DNA of 64,000 bases from REEB95 sp963810055 (lineage in GTDB: Bacteria > Pseudomonadota > Alphaproteobacteria > ATCC43930 > CGMCC-115725): assembly GCA_963810055.1 (NCBI GenBank), contig CAWEME010000005.1, positions 29,075 to 93,074 on the forward strand, written 5' to 3'. Position 1 is the stretch's first letter, and every line of letters begins with the position of its first letter. Positions 8,501 through 16,475 of the stretch are shown one piece after another. The notes below the pieces were generated by a model. It was not told the origin of the DNA, did no database searches, and saw only the letters and a program-made list of their open reading frames with translations. The translations under genes were made by a program, and so were the position numbers.

Positions 8501-10441
8501 ATGGCAGCGGTTCTGGGCATTTTCATGTTGGCGGCATCCTCTCCGGCCCAGGCGCAAGATGCGGCCTCGCCCTGGTCTTCGACCGATCAAGGCCGCGTGC
8601 GGCTGATTGCCGCCTCGCCGGAGGTGGGCAACGGCGGCAGCGTGACGCTTGGATTGCAATTCGAGCTTCAGCCGCATTGGAAGATCTATTGGCGCTCGCC
8701 GGGCGATGCGGGCTATCCGCCGCGCCTGGATTGGAGCGGCTCGAAGAATCTGGCATCCGCCGATATCGCCTGGCCGGCGCCGCAGCGCTTCTCGGTGCTG
8801 GGCCTGGAGACCATGGGCTATACCGACGCGGTGGTGTTGCCCATAACCGCGCATCTGGTCGAACGCGGCAAGGCGCTGTCGCTCGCGGCATCGCTCGACT
8901 ATCTCACCTGCAGCGATATCTGCATTCCCTATGAGACCAAACTCAGGCTCGACCTGCCCGCCGGATCGCCGCGTTCCGGCGCCCATGGAGGCGCCCAGGG
9001 TTATGCCGCGCTGATCGCGCAATACCAGGCGCAAGTGCCGGGCGATGGCGTGGCGGCGGGGCTGAAGCTGCTCGGCGCGACGGTTGAAACCGGCGCGAAT
9101 CCTGCGCTGCTGCTGCGCCTGGCCAGCGCCAAGCAATTGATCCGGCCTGATGCCTTCATCGAGGGCGCGGGCGAGGTGAGTTTCGCCGCGCCGCTGACCA
9201 TGCCGGGGACCGCGACGGGCGAAACGGTTCTGCGCCTTCCCGCCGAAGGCCGGAGCGCGGATATCGCCGCCGTGGCGGGCCGGACGCTGACCGTCACCCT
9301 GGTCGACGGTTCGCGCGCGATGGAAGGGCGCGTAACGCCCAATCTCGCGCCCGATGCTTCGGCCCCGGGTTTCGACACCTGGCTCGCCATGCTGGCGCTG
9401 GCGCTGGCGGGCGGGCTGATCCTCAATTTCATGCCTTGCGTGCTGCCGGTGCTGGCGTTGAAGCTGTTGTCCGCGGTGGCGCACCATGAGCATGGCGCGC
9501 GCGGGGTGCGCGCCGGCTTTCTCGCCAGCGCCGCCGGCATTCTCGCAGCCTTTCTGGGATTGGCGCTGTTCGCCGTGGGCTTGCGCCTGGCCGGTCTCTA
9601 TGCCGGCTGGGGGCTGCAGTTTCAGTCGCCGGTTTTCCTGGTCATTATGATCGCACTGCTGCTGCTCTTCGCCGCCAATCTGTGGGGCCTTTACCAGATC
9701 CCGTTGCCGGGATTCGTGGCGGCGCTGGGCGAGCGCAAGGAGGCCTTGCTCGGCAGTTTCGGCGCCGGGGTGCTGGCGACGCTGCTGGCGACGCCCTGCA
9801 CCGCGCCGCTGCTCGGCACCGCTTTGGGCTTCGCGCTCGCTTCCGGGCCGGCCGAGATTCTGGCGGTTTTCGCGGTCATGGGGCTGGGCCTGGCCTTGCC
9901 CTATCTGGCGGTGGCGGCGATGCCCGGCCTGGCGCTCAAGCTGCCGCGGCCGGGCGTGTGGATGCTGGAATTGAAGCGCGTTCTGGCCGTCGCTTTGGTG
10001 CTGAGCGCCGCCTGGCTCGGCTGGGTGCTGGCCAACGAACTCGGCCCTCCGCCCGCCGTGACCTCGGCGGATTTCTGGCGGCCCTTCGACGCAGCATCGA
10101 TTCCCGGCCTGGTGCGCGACGGCCGCGTCGTCTTCGTCGACGTCACCGCCGATTGGTGCCTCACCTGCAAGGTGAACGAGCGGCTGGTGCTCGATCAGGC
10201 CGCGGTGCAGCAGGCGCTGGCGGCGCAAAACCTGGTCGCCATGCGCGCCGATTGGACCAGGCCCGATCCCGCCATCGCGCGCTATCTGCGGGAATTCGGC
10301 CGCTACGGCATCCCGTTCAACGCGGTTTACGGGCCGGGCTTGCCCACCGGCCAGGCCCTGCCCGAAATCCTTACGGCGGATAGGGTCTTGGCCGCGCTTG
10401 GTCAAGCGGGTGGCGGCCAAGCGGGCGGGCCGGGCCGGTAA
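8501..10441 (+). CDS. DsbD/ScsB-family protein-disulfide reductase
   Basis: A 646-aa membrane thiol reductase that carries electrons from cytoplasmic thioredoxin to periplasmic thiol proteins. Order of parts: signal peptide ending in AQAQ (about residue 19), an N-terminal periplasmic DsbD-alpha/ScsB-type domain containing LTCSDICIPYETKL, a central CcdA-like domain of about eight helices with the paired cysteines in NFMPCVLPVL and LATPCTAPLLG, and a C-terminal thioredoxin-fold domain with ADWCLTCK (Cys553 and Cys556). This four-cysteine-pair layout is that of DsbD; the N-terminal domain resembles ScsB. It probably supports cytochrome c maturation or metal-stress repair. Confidence 0.93.
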   Translation: MAAVLGIFMLAASSPAQAQDAASPWSSTDQGRVRLIAASPEVGNGGSVTLGLQFELQPHWKIYWRSPGDAGYPPRLDWSGSKNLASADIAWPAPQRFSVLGLETMGYTDAVVLPITAHLVERGKALSLAASLDYLTCSDICIPYETKLRLDLPAGSPRSGAHGGAQGYAALIAQYQAQVPGDGVAAGLKLLGATVETGANPALLLRLASAKQLIRPDAFIEGAGEVSFAAPLTMPGTATGETVLRLPAEGRSADIAAVAGRTLTVTLVDGSRAMEGRVTPNLAPDASAPGFDTWLAMLALALAGGLILNFMPCVLPVLALKLLSAVAHHEHGARGVRAGFLASAAGILAAFLGLALFAVGLRLAGLYAGWGLQFQSPVFLVIMIALLLLFAANLWGLYQIPLPGFVAALGERKEALLGSFGAGVLATLLATPCTAPLLGTALGFALASGPAEILAVFAVMGLGLALPYLAVAAMPGLALKLPRPGVWMLELKRVLAVALVLSAAWLGWVLANELGPPPAVTSADFWRPFDAASIPGLVRDGRVVFVDVTADWCLTCKVNERLVLDQAAVQQALAAQNLVAMRADWTRPDPAIARYLREFGRYGIPFNAVYGPGLPTGQALPEILTADRVLAALGQAGGGQAGGPGR

Positions 10442-10473
10442 GTCCGGCGCTCCGCCCCCGGGAATCGACCCCA

Positions 10474-10502
10474 TTGGAATCTGGCCGGGACGCGGTCTAT
10501 CT
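10474..10502 (+). promoter_or_regulatory. Candidate housekeeping promoter for the peroxiredoxin gene
   Basis: TTGGAA (10474-10479), a 17-base spacer, and CTATCT (10497-10502) stand about 40 bases before the peroxiredoxin ATG. The spacing is ideal and the boxes are acceptable alphaproteobacterial sigma-70 matches. Prediction by eye only. Confidence 0.35.
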
Positions 10503-10539
10503 TGGCGCCATCCGGGACATCAAAACCAAGGGGAAGCGA

Positions 10540-11022
10540 ATGGCGATCAAGGTTGGCGACAAGATTCCCTCGGTCAAGCTCAAGCACATGACCGCGGACG
10601 GCATCAAGGACATCACCACCGACGAGATCTTCAAAGGCAAGAAGGTGGTGCTGTTCGCGCTGCCCGGCGCCTTCACGCCGACCTGCTCGGCCAAGCATCT
10701 GCCGGGCTTCATCGAGAAGAACGCGGCGGTCAAGGCCAAGGGCGTCGACACCGTCGCCTGTCTCTCGGTCAACGACGCCTTCGTCATGGGCGCCTGGGGC
10801 AAGGCCCAGAACGCCGGCGACAAGGTGCTGATGCTGGCCGACGGCAGCGGCGACTTCACCAAGGCGGTCGGGCTCGAGCTCGATCTGACCGCCAACGGCA
10901 TGGGCGTGCGCTCCAAGCGCTATGCCATGGTGGTGGATAACGGCGTGGTCAAGACCTTGAACGTCGAGGCGCCGGGCGCCTTCGAGGTGTCGAGCGCCGA
11001 CGCCGTCTTGAAGGCGCTCTAA
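10540..11022 (+). CDS. Peroxiredoxin of the Prx5 (AhpC/TSA-like) group
   Basis: A 160-aa thiol peroxidase that reduces hydroperoxides. The peroxidatic cysteine is Cys49 in PGAFTPTCSAKHLPGF, the Prx5-class signature, with the preceding Thr and a conserved Arg (KRYAMVV region) that complete the active site. The length is that of one-domain Prx5/PMP20 proteins. I placed the start at the ATG at 10540 after GGGGAAGCG because homologues begin MAIKVGDKIP; a longer in-frame start at 10474 would add 22 unlikely residues. Confidence 0.94.
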   Translation: MAIKVGDKIPSVKLKHMTADGIKDITTDEIFKGKKVVLFALPGAFTPTCSAKHLPGFIEKNAAVKAKGVDTVACLSVNDAFVMGAWGKAQNAGDKVLMLADGSGDFTKAVGLELDLTANGMGVRSKRYAMVVDNGVVKTLNVEAPGAFEVSSADAVLKAL

Positions 11023-11036
11023 GCGAGGCTTTCCCG

Positions 11037-11501
11037 CTAGAGGTTTTTCCCGCGCCCGTCCTCGATCGCGGCGCGCGCCAGCGCGTCGGCGCGCTCGTTT
11101 TCGGCGTGCCCGGCGTGGCCCCGGACCCAGCGCCAGGCGACACGGTGGCGGACGAGCGCCGCCTCGAGCCTTTGCCACAGATCCTGGTTCTTCACCGGCT
11201 TCTTGTCGGCCGTCCTCCAGTTGCGCGCCTTCCAGGATTTGAGCCACAGCGTGATGCCGTCATGCAAATAGCGGCTGTCGGTGTGGATCACGGCGCGCAT
11301 GCCGCGCTGCAAATGCTCGAGCGCCGAGATCGCCGCCATCATCTCCATGCGGTTGTTGGTGGTTTCTTCCTCGAAGCCGGACAGTTCTTTCTCGTGGCCG
11401 TTCCAGCGCAGCACCGCGCCCCAGCCGCCGGGGCCGGGATTGCCGCTGCAGGCGCCGTCGGTGAAGATCTCGACCGTCCCGCCCTCGTCCTTAGAAGCCA
11501 T
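11037..11501 (-). CDS. rnhA: Ribonuclease HI
   Basis: RNase HI cuts the RNA strand of RNA-DNA hybrids during replication and R-loop removal. The 154-aa protein carries the four-residue metal site: Asp15 in IFTDGACSGNPGPGGWG, the Glu in NNRMEMMAAI, the Asp in HTDSRYL, and a C-terminal Asp in ENERADALA; the handle region WKARNWRTADKKPVKNQDLW is intact. The ATG lies inside the end of thrB (11-bp overlap), so the two genes form an operon, the usual thrB-rnhA order in alphaproteobacteria. Confidence 0.97.
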   Translation of the reverse strand: MASKDEGGTVEIFTDGACSGNPGPGGWGAVLRWNGHEKELSGFEEETTNNRMEMMAAISALEHLQRGMRAVIHTDSRYLHDGITLWLKSWKARNWRTADKKPVKNQDLWQRLEAALVRHRVAWRWVRGHAGHAENERADALARAAIEDGRGKNL

Positions 11502-12450
11502 AGGCTTTCGCGTCGGTGATGCCGCGGTGGAACCGCAGCTTCTGCAGATATTCGAGCGGATCCTTGGGTTTGACCAGCGCGCCGGCGGTGTGGTGGAGCC
11601 GGTCGTAAAGCCGCGTCAAAAGGAAACGCAGCGCGCCGCCGCGCGCCAGCACCGGCAGAGCGGCGATCTCCCCGGGCGCGAGCGCCCGGCCGGCGCGGTA
11701 TTGCGCCAGCATCGCCCGCGCCTTGGTGACGTTGAAGCTGCCGTCCGATTCGAAACACCAGGCGTTCAGGCAGATCGCCAGATCGTAGGCGAAGAAATCG
11801 GTGCAGGCGAAATAGAAGTCGATGATCCCGGAAACGGTCTCGCCGCGGAAGAACACGTTGTCGGGGAAGAGGTCGGCGTGGATCACGCCTTGGGGCAGGC
11901 CCTTGGGCCACAGCCGCTTCAATTCCTCGATCTCGCCTTTGAGCTCGTCCGCCAACCCGGCCTTGACCGTGTCGGCGCGCGGCGCGCAGGAGCGGTAAAG
12001 CTCCTCCCAACCCGAAAGCGACAGGTTGTTGGGCCGGCTCTGCGCGAACGAGGCGCTGGCCTGGTGCAGCCGCGCCAGGGCTCCGCCCACCCCGGCGCAA
12101 TGGAAGGGATGGATGCGCCGCGGCCATAGGCCGTCGAGGAAGCTCACGATCGCCGCCGGCTTGCCGCACAGCCGGCGCAAGGCCTTGCCGTCCTTGCCGT
12201 GAATCGGCGTCGGGCAGGCGATGCCCTGCGCCGCCAGATGTTCCATCAGCGCCAGGAAAAACGGCAAATCGGCGGGGTCCACCCGCTTTTCATAGATCGT
12301 TAAAATATAGGCGGCCGATTCGGTGCGCAGCAGGTAGTTCGAGTTCTCGACTCCCTCGGCGATGCCTTTGCACGACACCACCTCGCCGATGGCATATTCG
12401 GCGATGAAGGCCTTGAGTTCTTCGTCGGGGACGTCGGTGTAGACGGCCAT
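11491..12450 (-). CDS. thrB: Homoserine kinase (ThrB, phosphotransferase-enzyme type)
   Basis: Phosphorylates homoserine to O-phosphohomoserine, the substrate of ThrC. This is the APH/choline-kinase-fold type used by alphaproteobacteria rather than the GHMP type. The 319-aa protein begins MAVYTDVPDEELKAFI, has YEKRVDPADLPFF, the catalytic loop VIHADLFPDNVFF (Asp as base) and the metal-binding IIDFYFACTDFFAYDLAI. It overlaps rnhA by 11 bases. ispH, which often precedes it, is not present upstream here. Confidence 0.95.
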   Translation of the reverse strand: MAVYTDVPDEELKAFIAEYAIGEVVSCKGIAEGVENSNYLLRTESAAYILTIYEKRVDPADLPFFLALMEHLAAQGIACPTPIHGKDGKALRRLCGKPAAIVSFLDGLWPRRIHPFHCAGVGGALARLHQASASFAQSRPNNLSLSGWEELYRSCAPRADTVKAGLADELKGEIEELKRLWPKGLPQGVIHADLFPDNVFFRGETVSGIIDFYFACTDFFAYDLAICLNAWCFESDGSFNVTKARAMLAQYRAGRALAPGEIAALPVLARGGALRFLLTRLYDRLHHTAGALVKPKDPLEYLQKLRFHRGITDAKAYGF

Positions 12451-12554
12451 GGTGGGAGCTTGTGCCGCCCTGCTGCGTCGAATAGAGTGCGGGCCGGTTT
12501 CTAGCCCGGGCTGCGGGGCACGTTAGTACAGGCAGAACCCCGAAGGAAAGAGTG

Positions 12555-13102
12555 ATGATCGGATTGCAGTTCCCGGGCCTGGTATCCCGCCTCGTAGCTT
12601 GCATGGCCGTCCTCGCGCTGGCGGCGATGCTGGCCGGTTGCTCCGGCAGCTGCGGAAGAACTCACTTGCCCCGCCGCCGCGACCGCGCCCGATCTCGATG
12701 CCGTCGCGATTTTCGCGCCGGGCGCCGGCGCCGACACCGCCAACGTCCAGGCCGCCGGCAAGATCTTCGACGTCAGCCGCGCAATGCGAGAAAGAGAAGG
12801 GCGGCATCCTCATCAACGCCATCATTACCATCAACGCGGTGCGGGTGGCGCCGCAGGTGTCGCGCGCCGAATACGTCTATTTCGTCGCCGTGGTCGATAG
12901 CACGCGCAACATCCTGAACGAGCAGCGCTTCACCCTCGACGCCCAATTCACCAACCAGGATTTCCGCCAATACGTCGAGAAGATCAGCGTGCACCTGCCG
13001 CTCCAGCACGTCTCGGCCGGCGACGGTTATGCCATCATCGTCGGATTCCAGCTCACGCCCGAACAGCTCGAATTCAACCGCGCCCATAAGCGGCAATCAT
13101 GA
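12555..13102 (+). pseudogene. Lipoprotein gene broken by two frameshifts
   Basis: The start (ATG 12555) encodes a lipoprotein signal peptide with lipobox LAGC about 29 residues in. The coding sense then passes to a second frame near 12650, reading EELTCPAAATAPDLDAVAIF, and to a third near 12775, reading QCEKEKGGILINAII through to the stop at 13102. Joined, the product is about 180 aa with a YFVAVVDSTRNIL...FTLDAQF region resembling a conserved alphaproteobacterial lipoprotein family of unknown function. Both shifts are compatible with one extra base each. Either the gene is decaying or the assembly contains two indels. Confidence 0.7.
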
Positions 13103-13142
13103 ACGGCGAAGCCGGCGGCAATAAACCGGCCCGGCGCCGCCG

Positions 13143-14030
13143 ATGAAGCGCGAGCCTTCCCGCGGCGCGCCGCGTTTCCCGGCCATGCGCGGGGCGCGGG
13201 CCGAACGCGCGCGCCACGCGCTGCGCGCCACCCGCACCGATCTCTACCACGCGCTTCTGACCGCCGGCTGGGGCGTCTTCTTCGCGCTGCTGGCCGCCGC
13301 CTATGTGGTTTTCAACCTGGTCTTCGCGGTGCTGTACCGGCTCCAGGACGGCAGCATCTTCAACGCCAAGCCGGGCTCCTTCGCGGACGCATTCTTCTTC
13401 AGCGTCCAGACCATGGCGACCATCGGCTATGGCGACATGCATCCGGCCACGCTCTACGCCAATCTGCTGGTGACGGTCGAGGTCCTGCTCGGCCTGACCG
13501 GTTTCGCGCTTGCCACCGGGCTCATCTTCGCGCGCTTCTCGCGCCCGACCGCGCGCATCATGTTCAGCCGCTACGCCGCGGTCACCACCTATGACGGCCG
13601 GAGGATGCTGATGTTCCGCGCCGCCAACCAGCGCCGCAACCGGATTCTCGAGGCGCAAGCGAGCCTGATGCTGGTGCAGAACGAATGGACCAAGGAAGGC
13701 GCGGTGATGCGGCGATTCTACGACCTCAAGTTGACGCGCTCGCACAATCCGACCTTCGCCTTGACCTGGACGGTGATGCATCCCATCGACGGCGACAGCC
13801 CCTTGAAGGGCGTGACGGATGAATTGTTGAAGGAGCGGGAGGCGGAGATCGTCGCCTCGCTGTTGGGCATGGATGAAAGTTTTTCGCAGACGGTTCACGC
13901 CCGCCACGGCTATACCGCCGATCACATCCGCTGGGGCTGGCGCTTCGCCGACATCATCGGGCGGACGCCGGAAGGCCGGGTCACCGTCGATTACGACAAA
14001 TTCCACGACATGGAAAAAGGGGGCGGTTGA
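13143..14030 (+). CDS. Inward-rectifier potassium channel (KirBac type)
   Basis: A 295-aa prokaryotic inward-rectifier K+ channel. Outer helix about residues 42-66, pore helix FADAFFFSVQTMA, selectivity filter TIGYGD at 93-98, inner helix about 106-130, then the cytoplasmic immunoglobulin-like Kir domain with RLMFRAAN-type beta strands (here MLMFRAANQRRNRI) and the C-terminal YDKFHDME strand. Such channels pass K+ across the inner membrane; physiological roles in bacteria are poorly known. The stop codon lies in the loop of a terminator hairpin. Confidence 0.95.
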   Translation: MKREPSRGAPRFPAMRGARAERARHALRATRTDLYHALLTAGWGVFFALLAAAYVVFNLVFAVLYRLQDGSIFNAKPGSFADAFFFSVQTMATIGYGDMHPATLYANLLVTVEVLLGLTGFALATGLIFARFSRPTARIMFSRYAAVTTYDGRRMLMFRAANQRRNRILEAQASLMLVQNEWTKEGAVMRRFYDLKLTRSHNPTFALTWTVMHPIDGDSPLKGVTDELLKEREAEIVASLLGMDESFSQTVHARHGYTADHIRWGWRFADIIGRTPEGRVTVDYDKFHDMEKGGG

Positions 14031-14042
14031 GCCGCCCCCTTT
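14016..14042. terminator. Bidirectional terminator hairpin overlapping the K+ channel stop
   Basis: An 11-bp perfect stem, AAAGGGGGCGG paired with CCGCCCCCTTT, with a five-base loop containing the TGA stop of the channel gene. The A-rich and T-rich flanks allow termination from both sides, which fits the convergent CHRD gene downstream. Confidence 0.7.
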
Positions 14043-14066
14043 CTCTCCGTCCAAACGCGATCGGCT

Positions 14067-14534
14067 TTACATCGCGGGCGTGATCTGGCCGCGGATCTCG
14101 CCGGGCTTGTTGGCGGCGGTGTGGATGTTGACGTAGGTCTTGCCCGTGCTCAGATCGTTGATCTGGGCGTCGGTCAGAACCGCCGAGCCGGTCATCGGAT
14201 TGCTTGCCCACGGCGAGGGGCACTTCCACGCCGGCATTGGCGCCGGGCGCCGCCGGCCCGTGGATATGCGCCGCCACCGGGTCGCCGGTCAGGCCGCTAT
14301 AGGTGACGGTCCAGGTCAGCGTCTTGGTCGCGGCGTCGAGTTTGAAATCGGCCGAACCCTTGCCGCCGCCCGGAACCGGCGGCACTTCCTGCGCGCCCGA
14401 GAGCGTGGCATGGAACGACTTGGCCATGCTCGGCATGGCGGGCGTGGCTGCCGCCGCCATACTGCGCCTGGGCGCCAAGAAAAGCCGAAGGCGAGCAGAA
14501 TGCCCGCGGCCAAACGAAGCGAATTCTTGATCAT
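14067..14534 (-). pseudogene. CHRD-domain protein, frameshifted paralogue of the next gene
   Basis: The start (MIKNSLRLAAGILLAF) is a signal peptide in one frame; KSFHATLSGAQEVPPVPG through HIHGPAAPGANAG is in a second; and MTGSAVLTDAQINDLSTGKT through the stop at 14067 is in a third. CHRD domains are secreted beta-rich modules of unknown bacterial function. Comparison with the intact paralogue at 14657-15094 shows the second break is one extra T near 14204 (complement reads GGCAAGCAAT instead of GGCAGCAAT). The first break, near the signal-peptide end, is less clear and may be more than one change. Confidence 0.75.
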
Positions 14535-14656
14535 AGATCCTCCCTTGAAAACGCGGCGCTCGCGACCGCCCTGTTCCCTTACCACGGCCCGGAGACGGTA
14601 ATGGGGACACAGGATCGTGAGCGCCGGTTTTCCGCTGGTTGCCGGTTATGGTCCGT

Positions 14657-15094
14657 TTACATCCCGTACGGCGCGAGCTGGCCGCGGATCTCGCCGCCCT
14701 TGTTCTTCGCCGTGTGGATGTTGATGTAGAGATTACCCGCCATCAGAGCGGCGATCTGCGGATCGGTGAGCACCGCCGAGCCGGTCATCGGATTGCTGCC
14801 CACTTTGAAGCCGATCAGTACGCCGGCATTGGCGCCGGGCGCCGCGGGGCCATGGATATGGGCGGCCACCGGCGGACCCGACAGGTTGCTGAAAGTCAGG
14901 TTCCAGGTGATGATATGGGTCGCGGTGTCGAGCTTGACGTCCGCCTGCCCGGCGCCCTTGCCCGGTACCGGCGGAAACTCTTGCGCGCCCGACAATGTCG
15001 CGTGGAACGACTTGACGCCGCCGGGCTGGACGCAGCCCGCGAGCGCCAGGCCGCCGGCCAGCAGGACGCAGGCGAAGAATGTTTGATAACGCAT
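14657..15094 (-). CDS. CHRD-domain lipoprotein
   Basis: A 145-aa predicted lipoprotein: hydrophobic signal with lipobox LAGC near residue 20, then a complete CHRD domain (KSFHATLSGAQEFPPVPG ... HIHGPAAPGANAGV ... GEIRGQL at the C-terminus). CHRD domains were first described in chordin; the bacterial versions are exported and of unknown role. It is the intact member of a tandem pair with 14067-14534, presumably from a local duplication, and is probably anchored to a membrane facing the periplasm or cell surface. Confidence 0.88.
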   Translation of the reverse strand: MRYQTFFACVLLAGGLALAGCVQPGGVKSFHATLSGAQEFPPVPGKGAGQADVKLDTATHIITWNLTFSNLSGPPVAAHIHGPAAPGANAGVLIGFKVGSNPMTGSAVLTDPQIAALMAGNLYINIHTAKNKGGEIRGQLAPYGM

Positions 15095-15254
15095 CGAAAA
15101 CCCCTCCCTCTTGAGAAAGCGGCAAAATGCCGCAAAAACCCTTTAGCATAGCCTTCGCGGCGAGGCCAGCACACATGATTGTTACCGCGTGCCGGGAGCG
15201 GCCCGCAAAGCGGCAAGAGCTTAGCCTCCGCCCGCAAGGGCGGAAGAGCTTAGA

Positions 15255-15283
15255 TTGACAAGGGGCGGGGCGCCGATTTTATT
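15255..15283 (+). promoter_or_regulatory. Candidate sigma-70 promoter before the pot remnant
   Basis: A perfect TTGACA (15255-15260), 17-base spacer, and TTTATT (15278-15283), only seven bases before the potF ATG, so the transcript would be nearly leaderless. A CCGCCC-GCAA-GGGCGG hairpin lies just upstream at 15228-15243. Predicted by eye. Confidence 0.4.
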
Positions 15284-15290
15284 GCAGGGC

Positions 15291-15885
15291 ATGAGCGCGC
15301 GATTGACCGCCAAGGTCCGGGCCGGGGTCTGGGCCTGGGTCCTGGCCGCTGACGATCCTGGCCGCCGTAGCAGACGCGGCCGAGGAGAAGCGTCTCAATA
15401 TCTACAACTGGTCCGACTACATCGCCGACAACACGGTGCCGGATTTCGAGAGGGCCACCGGCATCCAGGTCAATTACGACGTCTACGACAGCAACGAGAC
15501 GCTGGAGGCGAAACTGCTGGCCGGGAATTCCGGCTACGATCTGGTGGTGCCTTCGGCCATGCCTTATCTCGCGCGCCAGATCGAGGCCGGCATCTATCTC
15601 AAGCTCGACAAGTCGCGGCTCAAGAACTACGCCAACCTCGATCCGCAGATTTCTGGCGGCGGCGGCCCATGCCGATCCGGGTAATCAATATGGCGTGCCT
15701 TACATGTGGGGCACCGACGGGCTCGGCTACAACCCGGCCCGGCCGCGACGACCTTGCCGATGGTGATCTTCTCCAGCGTGCGCATGGGCGTCAGCCCGCA
15801 GATCAACGCGCTGGCGACGCTGATCCTGCTGCTGGTGGCGGTGGTGGTGATCGCGGCGAGCCGGCTGATGAAGCCCAAAGCCTAA
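15291..15885 (+). pseudogene. Putrescine ABC transporter remnant: potF start joined to potI end
   Basis: The first ~455 bases match the N-terminal third of a PotF-type polyamine-binding protein (signal region, then LNIYNWSDYIADNTVPDF, YDSNETLEAKLLAG, GYDLVVPSAMP, and after frameshifts NQYGVPYMWGTDGLGYNP). From about 15745 the sequence is the C-terminal ~46 codons of the permease PotI (TTLPMVIFSSVRMGVSPQINAL, a last helix, stop at 15885). The rest of potF, all of potG and potH and most of potI are absent, so a deletion (or misassembly) joined the ends. Two single-base shifts (near 15345 and 15650, the latter an extra T) also break the potF part. It cannot make a working transporter. Confidence 0.8.
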
Positions 15886-16397
15886 GAGTCGTAGCTGACG
15901 ACCGAACTGAAGGGCACGTCGAGCCGCTTGCGGCCGTTGAGGAAGCTCAGCTCGATGATGCAGGCCGAGGCCACGACGTCGCCGCCCACCTGGCGGCAGA
16001 GCTTGATGGCGGCCGCCAGCGTGCCCCCCGTGGCGAGCAGATCGTCCAGCACCACGACGCGGCTGCCCGGCTTGATCGCGTCGGCCTGGATCTCGATGGT
16101 GTCGTTGCCGTATTCGAGCTCATAGGTGAAGCGGATGGTGGCGCCGGGCAGCTTGCCCTTCTTGCGCACCATGACGAAGCCGCAGCCGAGTTCGAGCGCG
16201 AGCGGCGCCGCCACCAGGAAACCGCGGAATTCGATGCCGACCAGCAAATCCGGCTTGTGCGGTTTGAGGGAGGCTTCGAGCCGGCGCACGGTTTCCTGCC
16301 AGGCCCCGGCATGCGCCAGCAGCGTCGAGATGTCGTAGAACAGGATGCCCGGCTTCGGGAAATCCGGCACGCCGCGAATGTGTTTCTTGAGATCCAT
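15882..16397 (-). CDS. apt: Adenine phosphoribosyltransferase
   Basis: Purine salvage enzyme that makes AMP from adenine and PRPP. The 171-aa protein has the type I PRTase signature VVVLDDLLATGGT, the flexible loop region RKKGKLPGATIR, and the N-terminal RGVPDFPKPGILFYDISTLL that is typical of Apt. I placed the start at ATG 16397 (MDLKKHIR), which is the usual beginning. Its stop overlaps the stop of the convergent pot remnant, consistent with the deletion having brought potI next to it, or with an old potI-apt junction. Confidence 0.95.
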   Translation of the reverse strand: MDLKKHIRGVPDFPKPGILFYDISTLLAHAGAWQETVRRLEASLKPHKPDLLVGIEFRGFLVAAPLALELGCGFVMVRKKGKLPGATIRFTYELEYGNDTIEIQADAIKPGSRVVVLDDLLATGGTLAAAIKLCRQVGGDVVASACIIELSFLNGRKRLDVPFSSVVSYDS

Positions 16398-16475
16398 GGC
16401 ACCCAACGCCCTCCCGCGATCCAATTCCGGCAGTTTAGCCGGAATTCCACGCCCCATGACAAGTCGAGAGAAAGC

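Noticed and set aside
8435..10474. Very long minus-strand open frame antisense to the DsbD-like gene
   Set aside because: Its translation is rich in Arg, Gln and His with no recognisable domain; it is the antisense shadow of a GC-rich gene. Only its last part (7880-8434) is a real gene (AlgH).
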